Positions 1 to 8,028 of a stretch of DNA of 64,000 bases are shown here, one piece after another (position 1 is the first letter of the stretch; each line of letters opens with the position of its first letter). The position numbers were made by a program, and so were the translations under genes. This DNA is from Hymenobacter setariae (GTDB lineage: Bacteria; Bacteroidota; Bacteroidia; Cytophagales; Hymenobacteraceae). The notes beneath the pieces were generated by a model. It did no database searches. It was not told the DNA's origin and was given only the letters and a program-made list of their open reading frames with translations. The stretch covers positions 682,001 through 746,000 of the forward strand of contig NZ_VMRJ01000002.1 in assembly GCF_007713685.1 (NCBI RefSeq), read 5' to 3'.

Positions 1-2
1 TC

Positions 3-746
3 CGGGGCGGCGATGCTACCAACATCATCCGTGAGGGCTGGCCTATCAACTCCTACTTTGGCTACCGCACGGCTGGCCTCTACCAGACGCTGGAAGAAAT
101 AAACGCTGGGCCTAAGCCAGCCTTTGTGGCGCCCGGTACGGTGCGCCCTGGCGACATTCGCTACGTAGACCGCAACGGCGACGGGGTTATCAACCAAGAC
201 GACCGCTTCATCCTGGGCAACCCCTTCCCTAGGTACACCTTTGGGGCTACTTACACGGCCGACTATAAGGGCTTCGACCTGCTAGTATTTGTGCAAGGTG
301 TGGGCAAGCGTAGCCTCTACATTCGGGGTGAGGGCGTGGAAGCCTTCCACAACAACTGGGAGAACGTGTACGAGCAGCACCTCGACCGCTGGACGCCGAC
401 TAATCCCAACGCCGACTATCCGCGCCTGACCATCGGCACGGCCTCGACTAACAACAACCAAGGCTCGGACTACTGGCTGCGCAACGGTGCCTACGCGCGC
501 CTCAAAAACGTGCAGTTTGGCTATACCCTGCCTGCCTCGCTCACCAAGAAAGCCTACATCCAGCGGCTCCGCATTTTCGCCTCGGGCCAGGATTTGTTCA
601 CCATCAGTCACTTGAAGAAAATTGGGTTTGACCCTGAGCTCTCGGAATTCAGCGAGAGCGTGGGCTTGGGTGGGGGCTCGGGCAGCAGCGGCCGCGTGTA
701 CCCGGCCGTGCGGGTCGTGACCCTAGGCGTCGATATTTCTCTCTAA
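3..746 (+). CDS. SusC/RagA-family TonB-linked outer-membrane transporter, C-terminal part
   Basis: The frame is open from the left edge, so the start lies outside the window; about 247 C-terminal residues are visible. SusC proteins are TonB-dependent barrels that import oligosaccharides captured by a SusD lid. The family signatures SYFGYRTAGLYQ, PGDIRYVDRNGDGVIN and RYTFGATYTADYKGFDL are present, and the protein ends in the barrel-closing strand TLGVDISL. The stop is followed 17 bp later by a SusD gene, as usual for this pair. The downstream GH76 and GH92 genes suggest alpha-mannan fragments as cargo; that is an inference from context. Confidence 0.95.
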   Translation, partial: RGGDATNIIREGWPINSYFGYRTAGLYQTLEEINAGPKPAFVAPGTVRPGDIRYVDRNGDGVINQDDRFILGNPFPRYTFGATYTADYKGFDLLVFVQGVGKRSLYIRGEGVEAFHNNWENVYEQHLDRWTPTNPNADYPRLTIGTASTNNNQGSDYWLRNGAYARLKNVQFGYTLPASLTKKAYIQRLRIFASGQDLFTISHLKKIGFDPELSEFSESVGLGGGSGSSGRVYPAVRVVTLGVDISL

Positions 747-763
747 TCTCTATCCCACCCATC

Positions 764-2380
764 ATGCTACTACATCGTCATCTCCGCCAAACGCTACTGC
801 TTGGGCTAGGGCTAGGTTTGGGGCTCGCGTCGTGCCAAAAGCTCGACCTGCCGCCTACCGACCGCCCCACCGACGCCACGTTTTGGCAGCAGCCTTCGGA
901 CGCGGACAACGTGCTAACGACGGCTTACGAAAACCTCTACAACTCCGAGTATTTCTTTTTCAACGAAACGCTCTCGGACAACGCTTATAACAAGAGCGAT
1001 GTGAACGGCTCCAACGCCCGCAACATTGCCGAAGGCGCCTACGGCACCAACCAAGCGCGCGTGACCAACGAGTGGGGCTACCACTACAGCGGCATTCGCA
1101 AGTGCAACCAGCTGCTGGCCAACATCGATAAGATTTCGGGCCTCGATGCTGGCCTCAAGGCGCGCTACATCGCTGAGGCGCGCGCCTTGCGCGCCTACCA
1201 GTACTTCCAGCTGCTAACCTGGTACGGCGACGTGCCGCTGGTAACCACCGAAATCAGCGTGTCGGATGCAGCAGGCTTGACCCGCACGGGCCGCGCCGAG
1301 GTGCTCGACTTTGTGCTGAAGGAGCTAGACGCCGCCGCGGCCGACCTGCCTCTGAACACTGCCTACGCCGCTACCGACCGCGGGCGCTTTACCAAAGGTG
1401 GAGCGCTGGCCGTGAAGGCCCGCGTACTGCTCTACGAAGGCCGCTGGGCCGACGTAACGGCCGTGACCGAGCAACTGATAGGCGGCCAGGCCGGTAGCTA
1501 CAGCTTGTTTTCAAGCTACGCAGGTGTGTTCTCGCCTAACAACGAGGGCAACAGCGAGGTAATGCTCGACTTGCAGTACCTGTTTCCGTCGCGCACCTAC
1601 TCCGAGCAGCGCTTCTTTATTCCGCGCACCGAGGGCAAGCTTATCTGCGCCATTGCCCCCACGCAAGAATTGGTTGACAGCTACCTAATGGCCAACGGCA
1701 AGGCCATCGGCGATGCTGGCTCGGGCTACAGCGAGGCCACGCCCTACGTGGGCCGCGACCCGCGCCTGAGCGCCACGCTAGTATACGATGGCTACAAGTG
1801 GCAGCGCCCCGACGGGTCGAGCATTCTCATTCGCACGCTACCTGGCACCGGCGACAACTCCATTGACCGCGCCGACGCTAGCCCCACTGGCTACTACTCG
1901 GCCAAGTACTTCGACCCCACTGCCGACGCCAACCTCAACTCGGGCTTGAACCTGATATTGGTGCGCTACGCCGACGTGCTGCTCATGCATGCCGAGGCTA
2001 AGAACGAGCTAGGGCTGCTCACGGCTGCCGAGTGGGACCGCACCATCGGGGCACTGCGCCGCCGGGCTGGCTTCACTGACCCTGCCGCGCTCACCTTCCC
2101 CGGTGGCGACAAGGCCAGCCTGCAAGCCGTAGTGCGCCGCGAGCGCCGTACTGAGCTGGCCATGGAAGGCCTGCGCATCTTCGACCTGCGCCGCTGGAAA
2201 ACCGCCCAAACGGCCCTCACAGGCTACGCGCACGGCATCAAAGCTGGCGACCCGAACGTGGACAATGGCTACCTGCGTGTAGACCAGCGCACCTTCGACC
2301 CCGCCAAACACTACCTCTGGCCGGTGCCTCAGCGCGAGCGTGACATCAACCCCAACCTCACGCAAAACCCTGGCTGGTAG
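764..2380 (+). CDS. SusD/RagB-family nutrient-binding outer-membrane lipoprotein
   Basis: 538 residues. The signal peptide ends in a lipobox LASC with the lipidated Cys at residue 24. The region after it (TDATFWQQPSDADNVLTTAYENLY) is typical of the SusD N-terminus, and the C-terminal part carries the usual YADVLLMHAEAKNELG and RRERRTELAMEGLRIFDLRRW segments. SusD proteins cap the SusC barrel at the cell surface and bind the glycan. It sits directly behind the SusC gene and ahead of a SusE-like gene, so all are probably one operon. The exact ligand cannot be read from the sequence. Confidence 0.96.
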   Translation: MLLHRHLRQTLLLGLGLGLGLASCQKLDLPPTDRPTDATFWQQPSDADNVLTTAYENLYNSEYFFFNETLSDNAYNKSDVNGSNARNIAEGAYGTNQARVTNEWGYHYSGIRKCNQLLANIDKISGLDAGLKARYIAEARALRAYQYFQLLTWYGDVPLVTTEISVSDAAGLTRTGRAEVLDFVLKELDAAAADLPLNTAYAATDRGRFTKGGALAVKARVLLYEGRWADVTAVTEQLIGGQAGSYSLFSSYAGVFSPNNEGNSEVMLDLQYLFPSRTYSEQRFFIPRTEGKLICAIAPTQELVDSYLMANGKAIGDAGSGYSEATPYVGRDPRLSATLVYDGYKWQRPDGSSILIRTLPGTGDNSIDRADASPTGYYSAKYFDPTADANLNSGLNLILVRYADVLLMHAEAKNELGLLTAAEWDRTIGALRRRAGFTDPAALTFPGGDKASLQAVVRRERRTELAMEGLRIFDLRRWKTAQTALTGYAHGIKAGDPNVDNGYLRVDQRTFDPAKHYLWPVPQRERDINPNLTQNPGW

Positions 2381-2423
2381 TCTCATTCCTTCCCATTTTG
2401 AATTTCTCCTCGCTCTCTTACCA

Positions 2424-3560
2424 ATGAAAAAGTTTTCCCACCCACTGCTACTGTTTGTAGCTCTCCTAGGTCTGCTTGCTGGTTGCAAGAAAGACGATAA
2501 GGCCCTCGACGACACCATTACGCCGGTGTCGAACTACATCTCACCCGCCGACAATAGCTTCTTCCGCCTCGACCCGCCCTCCAACGCGGCCGTGACGTTT
2601 GAGTGGAGCCAGGCCCGCGCTGCCGATGGCACGCTGGTGCTCTACGAAGTGCTGTTTGATAAAGACGGCGGCGACTTTTCTAAGCCGGTTTACAGCATAG
2701 TGTCGGGCACCAATGGCCTCGAAACCAAGCTGACGCTCAGCCACGGCGACCTGAACAAGATTGCTAACCTAGCCGGCATCGCCTCGCAGAGCCAGGGCAA
2801 AATGAAGTGGATGGTAAACGCCTCGAAGGGCCTAAACGTGCTGCCTGCCTCTGCCGCACGCACGTTCACGGTTGAGCGGCCGGCTGGTTTCTCGGTTATT
2901 CCGGGCAACTTGTACCTCACCGGCTCGGGCACCGAAGGCGGGGCTACCCTAGGGCAGGCGCTGCCGTTCAAGCGTGTGTCGTCGGGCGTATTTGAGCTAT
3001 ATACCAAGCTCGGCCCTGGCGATGTAAAAATGGTAGACCAGCTCACTGGCACGCCCACCGAATACTACATCAATGGCACCAAACTGCTGCAAGGCGCCAA
3101 CGCCACCAGCCCCGCCACTACGGCAGGCGTGTACCGCGTGACCCTCGACTTCAACAACGGTTCGGCAGTGCTCACCGAGATTCAATCGGTTGGCCTCTGG
3201 ATTTCGGCCCAAAACAAAGTGACCGTGACCTTGCCCTACAAAGGCAAAGGCCTGTGGGAAATCGACAACACGCCGATTGAATTCTTCCAGTTCAGCTGGG
3301 GCCGCGATGAGCGCTATAAGTTCATCTTCACCGAGAAGAACGCAGCCGGCACCGTGGCCATGCGCCAGTATGGCAGCACCAACACCGACAACCAGCCCCC
3401 CACGGCTACGACGGCGGCGGCTTACTTCAACCTAGTGCCGGTAGCCGACGACCAGTGGAACAACACCTATAAGTTTCCGGGCACGGCCGACCGCAAGAGC
3501 GTAGACATCCTGGTGATGATGCAGCCCGCCGCCTACACCCACCAAGTGAAAGTGCGCTAG
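2424..3560 (+). CDS. SusE/SusF-like surface glycan-binding lipoprotein
   Basis: 378 residues from ATG 2424, chosen because it gives a clean lipoprotein signal (MKKFSHPLLL, Cys at about residue 21 in LLAGC). The frame is open further upstream into the SusD gene, but that extension lacks signal-peptide features. The N-terminal domain (SPADNSFFRLD, then VTFEWSQA) resembles the SusE domain; the middle and C-terminal parts, with NLYLTGSGTEGG and a later RYKFIFTEKN segment, look like the carbohydrate-binding modules of SusE/SusF. These proteins hold glycans at the surface for the SusCD complex. Forty-one bp separate it from the GH76 gene, with no terminator seen. Confidence 0.85.
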   Translation: MKKFSHPLLLFVALLGLLAGCKKDDKALDDTITPVSNYISPADNSFFRLDPPSNAAVTFEWSQARAADGTLVLYEVLFDKDGGDFSKPVYSIVSGTNGLETKLTLSHGDLNKIANLAGIASQSQGKMKWMVNASKGLNVLPASAARTFTVERPAGFSVIPGNLYLTGSGTEGGATLGQALPFKRVSSGVFELYTKLGPGDVKMVDQLTGTPTEYYINGTKLLQGANATSPATTAGVYRVTLDFNNGSAVLTEIQSVGLWISAQNKVTVTLPYKGKGLWEIDNTPIEFFQFSWGRDERYKFIFTEKNAAGTVAMRQYGSTNTDNQPPTATTAAAYFNLVPVADDQWNNTYKFPGTADRKSVDILVMMQPAAYTHQVKVR

Positions 3561-3601
3561 GTAGCAAAGCTTTTGTATAACCAGGTTTAAACCACGCGCT
3601 T

Positions 3602-4756
3602 ATGCTCTCCTTTCGGGTAAATGCCGGCGCTTTGCTAGGCTTAGTTTTTCTTGCCGCCTGCAACGAGCCGGTCGATGATATGATAACGCCACCGGCCCCC
3701 CAGCCGGTGGCCGTAGTGGCCAACTGGGCGGCCCGCGCCGACTCGGCGCAGGCTGCGCTCAACCAGTCGTTTTGGGCGCCTACCGACTACTACTACTTGC
3801 AAAACAGCTCGGGCAAGCCCGACTTCAACTACTGGTGGCAGGGGCATGGCCTCGATGTGCTGCTCGATGGCTACCAGCGCACTAAGGTGCTCGACTACAT
3901 CACCAAGATGCAGCAGTTGCAGCAGGGCACCAAGAAGAAGAACGGCAACACCTACCTCAACAATTTCTACGACGACATGGCCTGGCAGGCTCTGGCCAAC
4001 CTGCGGGCGTTTCAGATAACGCAGGACCAGTCATATAAGGCCACGGCCCAGTTGCTATGGACTGACCTTAAAAATGGCTGGAACACCGAGCAGGGTGGCG
4101 GTATAGCCTGGAAGAAAGACCAGCGCGACTACAAAAACACGCCAGCCAACGCGCCAGTGGCCATTCTAGGTGCTCGCCTCTACCAGCTCGACCGCAACCC
4201 CGATGACCTGGCCTGGGCCACCAAGATTTATGATTGGCAGAAAAAGACCCTTGTGGACCCCACTTCCGGGGCCGTGTGGGACGGTATCAACCGCCAGGGC
4301 AACGGCCAGATTGACAAGGACTGGCGCTTTACCTATAACCAAGGCGTGTATATAGGGGCTGGCTTGGAGCTGTACCGCGCTACCCAGCAGAGCACCTACC
4401 TCGACGACGCTAACCGCACAGCTGGCTACGTGCTCAACGACAGCCAGCTCGCACCCGGGGGCGTGCTCAAGGATGAAGGCGGCGGAGATGGCGGCTTGTT
4501 CAAGGGCATCTTGGTGCGCTACCTAGCGCAGCTCGCTACCGACCCCGGCGTAGCTGCAGCCACCCGCGCTCGCTACGTGTCTTTCCTCAAGTTCAACGGC
4601 GAGAGCCTCTACAACAAGGGCACGCGCCGGCCGCAGTATTTATTCAACACCAACTGGACTTCGCAGCCGGGCGGCACCGTCGATGGCTCGACGCAGCTAA
4701 GCGGCGTGATGATGTTTGAGGTAATGGCTGACTTGCAGGCACGCAAGCTTTTCTAG
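3602..4756 (+). CDS. Glycoside hydrolase family 76 (endo-alpha-1,6-mannanase type) lipoprotein
   Basis: 384 residues with a lipobox (LAAC, Cys20), so probably at the surface. GH76 enzymes are (alpha/alpha)6 barrels that cut alpha-1,6-mannan backbones such as that of fungal cell-wall mannan. Family marks are visible: FWAPTDYYYLQ, WWQGHGLDVLLDGYQRT, the paired catalytic aspartates in NFYDDMAWQAL (Asp124-Asp125) and FTYNQGVYIGAGLELYR. Length suits a single GH76 domain. It lies between the SusE-like gene and a GH92 gene, which together point to an alpha-mannan locus. Specificity beyond alpha-mannan is inferred. Confidence 0.9.
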   Translation: MLSFRVNAGALLGLVFLAACNEPVDDMITPPAPQPVAVVANWAARADSAQAALNQSFWAPTDYYYLQNSSGKPDFNYWWQGHGLDVLLDGYQRTKVLDYITKMQQLQQGTKKKNGNTYLNNFYDDMAWQALANLRAFQITQDQSYKATAQLLWTDLKNGWNTEQGGGIAWKKDQRDYKNTPANAPVAILGARLYQLDRNPDDLAWATKIYDWQKKTLVDPTSGAVWDGINRQGNGQIDKDWRFTYNQGVYIGAGLELYRATQQSTYLDDANRTAGYVLNDSQLAPGGVLKDEGGGDGGLFKGILVRYLAQLATDPGVAAATRARYVSFLKFNGESLYNKGTRRPQYLFNTNWTSQPGGTVDGSTQLSGVMMFEVMADLQARKLF

Positions 4757-4817
4757 GTAGCCGCTAGCTCTTTTAACGACAAAAGACCGGGCTGCGCGGT
4801 GGGGTGCGGCCTTGTCT

Positions 4818-4858
4818 GCCCGCGTCTGGCTGGTGGGGCCGGGCGCGGGCATTTTTTT
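4818..4858 (+). terminator. Intra-locus hairpin with T-run between GH76 and GH92
   Basis: GCCCGCG at 4818-4824 pairs with CGCGGGC at 4844-4850 and is followed by ATTTTTTT. This has the form of an intrinsic terminator inside a collinear gene set. It could end or attenuate the SusCDE-GH76 message, leaving GH92 to partial read-through or to its own promoter. I found no exact TAnnTTTG box in the 128 bp ahead of GH92. Confidence 0.6.
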
Positions 4859-4884
4859 GCACCTGCTACTCTTAAAATTCCTGT

Positions 4885-7260
4885 ATGAAATTGATTTTCA
4901 AGGCTGGCGCGGGGGCGCTGGCGCTGCTGCTGGCGGCAGGCGAGGCAAGCGCGCAAAGCGTGCTGAAGTATGTAAACCCTAACATCGGCACGGCGCACAG
5001 TCGGTGGTTTTTTTATACGCCCGCGGCCGTGCCCTACGGCATGGCCAAGCTGGCGCCCTCTACCAACGGGCACTACGGCAACCCCTCGGGCTGGGAGGCC
5101 GTGGGCTACGACACCCGCCAGAACTCTATCGAGGGCTTCGTGCACTTCCACGAGTGGCAAGTGGGCGGTGTGAGCTTTATGCCTACCACCGGCGAGCTGC
5201 GCGTGCAGCCCGGCGACCTTGATAAGCCAAACAGTGGCTACCGTTCAAAATTCGACCGCAAAAACCAGGTGGCCGAGCCTGGCTACTATAAGGTGCTGCT
5301 CGACGACTACGGCATCACGGCCGAGCTGACGGCTACCAAGCGGGTCGGCTTTCACCGCTACACCTTCCCCAAAAGCGACCAGGCGCGCATCATCCTCGAC
5401 ATCGGCAACAAGCAGGGCGAAAGCAGCGACGTGACCGACGCCAACATCCGGATGGTGGACGCTACGCACGTAGAGGGCTTTGTGAGCACTTACCCCAAAT
5501 ACGTGAAAACCTACGACCCTAGTGGCAAGGTGAACATGTATTTCTACGGCGAAATCAGCAAGGCACCGGCCAGCGTGGGCGCCTTCACGGCCGCCGGTAT
5601 TCAGGAAAAGCAAAACTCGGCCACTGGCAAGGGCGCAGGCTTGTTCTTGAACTACCAAACCACGGCGCAGGAAAAGGTAGAGCTGAAAATCGGCCTCTCG
5701 TACACCTCCATCGCCAACGCCAAGGCCAACCTAGCTGCCGAGGCTAAGACGCTGACCTTTGACCAAGCCCGCACTGCCGCACAAGCTACCTGGCAGCGTG
5801 AGCTAAGCAAGATTGCGGTGGAAGGCTCCAATGAGCAGGACAAGACCAAGTTCTACACTGGCCTGTTTCACGCGCTCCTAGGTCGCGGCATTGCTAGCGA
5901 CGTGAATGGGGCCTATCCTAAGCACGGCGGCCAAGTCGGTCAGCTGGTAGCCAGCGGCCCTGGCCCCAAGGCCGAGTTCATCAACACCGACGCCATTTGG
6001 GGCGGCTACTGGAACCTGACGCAGCTGTGGGCACTGAGCTACCCCGAGTGGTACGGTAGCTACGTGAATACTGAGCTGCAAGTGTACCGCGATAAGGGCT
6101 GGTTTGGCGACGGCCTGGCCAACAGCGAGTACGTGTCGGGGGTAGGCACCAACTTCGTGGGGCTGGCCGTGGCCGGTGCCTACCAGGTGGGTATCCGCAA
6201 CTACGACGTAAACCTGGCCTACCAGGCCGTGAAGGCCAATGAGCTGAATTACCGCAATCGTGCCTTTGGCTCGGGTAAGATGGATGTGAAGGCCTTCACG
6301 CAGTACGGCTACGTGCCTTTCCGCGACGATTATAAAGAGTACAAAGGCGAGTGGTATAAGACCGACTCGACGGGCGCGTACTTCTCCAATTCGCACACTC
6401 TGGAGTACAGCTACAGCGCCTTTGCTGCTGCCCAAATGGCGAAGGCCCTAGGTAAGAAAGCCGACTACGAGCAGCTCCTTAAGCTGTCCAATAGCTGGCA
6501 GAAGATTCTGAATCCGCAGAGCAAGCTCATGCAGCCCAAGCTGGCCGATGGCACTTTCGCGAGCAACTTTAAGCCGTTTGAACCCTGGCGCGGCTTCCAA
6601 GAGGGTAATTCTATGCAGTACACCTTCTATGTGCCGCAGAACCCGGCCGGCCTCATCGCGGCGATGGGGCGCGACAAGTTCAACAACCGCCTCGATAGCA
6701 TCTTCACGGCTTCGGCCAAAACGGGTTTTGGCGGAGGCAAAGAGATTGATGCCTTCGCCGGCGTTAATGCCATCTACAACCACGGCAACCAGCCCTGCCT
6801 GCACATCAGCTGGCTGTTCAACTTCTCGGGCCAGCCCTGGCTGACGCAGAAATGGACTCGCCAGATTTGTGATGAGTTCTACGGCACCGAGCCCATCCAC
6901 GGCTACGGCTACGGCCAAGACGAGGACCAGGGCCAGCTCGGCTCGTGGTACGTCATCACCGCTCTAGGCCTGTTCGATGTGAAAGGCTTCACCGATGCCC
7001 GGCCCATCATCGAGCTAGGCAGCCCCATCTTCAGCAAGTCTACCATCCAACTGGGTAACCAAAAGAAGCTGGTTATTGAGGCAAAAAACACTTCTAAGAC
7101 CAATATGTACGTGCAGTCGGCGGAGCTAAATGGCAAGCCGCTGGCCAATTGCTGGCTCTACCGCGATGAGCTCATGAAAGGTGGCAAGCTAGTGTTCACG
7201 ATGGGCGCGCAGCCTAACAAGGCCTGGGGCAGCAAGACTCCGCCGCCCTCGGCGCAGTAG
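4885..7260 (+). CDS. Glycoside hydrolase family 92 exo-alpha-mannosidase
   Basis: 791 residues with an N-terminal signal peptide (LALLLAAGEASAQS). GH92 enzymes are calcium-dependent inverting exo-alpha-mannosidases. Signatures in order: YVNPNIGTAHSRWFF and VPYGMAKLAPS near the start of the beta-sandwich domain, GNQPCLHISWLFNFSGQPW, and GYGQDEDQGQLGSWYV, where Asp679 and Asp681 correspond to the catalytic-base pair of the family. Length is normal. With GH76 it would trim side chains and mannan oligosaccharides. A hairpin precedes the gene (4818-4858) and a 38-bp-arm inverted repeat follows the stop. Which alpha linkage it cuts cannot be told. Confidence 0.93.
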   Translation: MKLIFKAGAGALALLLAAGEASAQSVLKYVNPNIGTAHSRWFFYTPAAVPYGMAKLAPSTNGHYGNPSGWEAVGYDTRQNSIEGFVHFHEWQVGGVSFMPTTGELRVQPGDLDKPNSGYRSKFDRKNQVAEPGYYKVLLDDYGITAELTATKRVGFHRYTFPKSDQARIILDIGNKQGESSDVTDANIRMVDATHVEGFVSTYPKYVKTYDPSGKVNMYFYGEISKAPASVGAFTAAGIQEKQNSATGKGAGLFLNYQTTAQEKVELKIGLSYTSIANAKANLAAEAKTLTFDQARTAAQATWQRELSKIAVEGSNEQDKTKFYTGLFHALLGRGIASDVNGAYPKHGGQVGQLVASGPGPKAEFINTDAIWGGYWNLTQLWALSYPEWYGSYVNTELQVYRDKGWFGDGLANSEYVSGVGTNFVGLAVAGAYQVGIRNYDVNLAYQAVKANELNYRNRAFGSGKMDVKAFTQYGYVPFRDDYKEYKGEWYKTDSTGAYFSNSHTLEYSYSAFAAAQMAKALGKKADYEQLLKLSNSWQKILNPQSKLMQPKLADGTFASNFKPFEPWRGFQEGNSMQYTFYVPQNPAGLIAAMGRDKFNNRLDSIFTASAKTGFGGGKEIDAFAGVNAIYNHGNQPCLHISWLFNFSGQPWLTQKWTRQICDEFYGTEPIHGYGYGQDEDQGQLGSWYVITALGLFDVKGFTDARPIIELGSPIFSKSTIQLGNQKKLVIEAKNTSKTNMYVQSAELNGKPLANCWLYRDELMKGGKLVFTMGAQPNKAWGSKTPPPSAQ

Positions 7261-7270
7261 CCGCGCACAA

Positions 7271-7355
7271 GCTAGTAGCATGAGATTGGCCCCACCTAGG
7301 GCGGCACTACCATTGGCAGTGCCGCCCTAGGTGGGGCCAATCTCATGCTACTAGC
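7271..7355. repeat. 38-bp perfect inverted repeat between convergent operons
   Basis: Bases 7271-7308 are the exact reverse complement of 7318-7355, around a 9-base loop. Each arm contains CCTAGG. It lies 10 bp after the GH92 stop and 21 bp before the convergent small-subunit gene ends. No T-run follows on either strand, so it is not a textbook intrinsic terminator, although such a long hairpin could protect or end both mRNAs. Confidence 0.9.
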
Positions 7356-7376
7356 CTTTAAGGCAGGGTAGGGGGC

Positions 7377-8012
7377 CTAGACGTGTTCCATGCCATACTG
7401 CTTCAGCACATCGGCGGGTACGCCCGTCCAGCGGTTGGGCGAGTTGCCAACGTAGCCGACGTCGGCCATGCCCATCTTGCTGCTGAAGAAGCCGCTGGCC
7501 GTAAGGTCGCGCATCCGGTTGAAGAAAGCCACGCCGGCCCGCATGTCAGGCGTAGCGCGCTTGGGATAGGCTATTTTGGTTACCATCTCTAGTTGCTGCG
7601 GCGAGCTGCACTTCACAAACGGCTGGCCATAGCGGTTGGCGCACTGCACGTCGAGCCAGCGCAGGCCACCGCGCAGCGGCAGCTGGTGTTCGGGCATGTC
7701 CTTGGCAATAAACTCGATAAACTCGGGCACCTTCGCATCCGATGCACTGCCCGAGTGTTCGTCTTTGGGAATGATGATATCTGCCAAGACGGTTATCGTG
7801 GCCATCTCGTGCGGCGTGAAGAAGGTTTCGGCGTGCAGCTTCTGGTCGCGCTCTACCTCGTAGGGCTGCCGGCCGGCCGCTTTGGCGGGCGCGTTGGCAG
7901 TCTTAGGGGCCTCAGCGGGTGCTTGAGCCGTGTCGGGGCGGCAGCCATCGAGCAGCAGCCCGGTGCTCAGGGCGCCCAGTCCGATGGCTTTTAATGAATC
8001 ACGTCTTTTCAT
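7377..8012 (-). CDS. Gluconate 2-dehydrogenase subunit 3-type small subunit (Tat-exported)
   Basis: 211 residues. The N-terminus has a twin-arginine motif (KRRDSLKAIG), a hydrophobic stretch and a lipobox-like LLDGC (Cys24), so it looks like a Tat substrate that may also be lipidated. The rest, including FFTPHEMATITVLADIIIPKDE, matches gluconate 2-dehydrogenase subunit 3. Such small subunits pair with GMC flavoproteins and can carry them across the inner membrane as a hitch-hiker; the flavoprotein gene 16 bp upstream has no signal of its own. Last gene of a three-gene operon with DUF1080 and GMC. A Pro/Ala-rich linker follows the Cys. Confidence 0.88.
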   Translation of the reverse strand: MKRRDSLKAIGLGALSTGLLLDGCRPDTAQAPAEAPKTANAPAKAAGRQPYEVERDQKLHAETFFTPHEMATITVLADIIIPKDEHSGSASDAKVPEFIEFIAKDMPEHQLPLRGGLRWLDVQCANRYGQPFVKCSSPQQLEMVTKIAYPKRATPDMRAGVAFFNRMRDLTASGFFSSKMGMADVGYVGNSPNRWTGVPADVLKQYGMEHV

Positions 8013-8028
8013 GGATACCTAGGGCTAA

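Noticed and set aside
2009..2518. Minus-strand 169-codon frame across the SusD/SusE junction
   Set aside because: Antisense to two well-supported genes, with no signal peptide or family sequence.
4753..5160. Minus-strand 135-codon frame at the GH76/GH92 junction
   Set aside because: Overlaps the clear GH92 N-terminus on the other strand; long antisense frames are common here because of high G+C.
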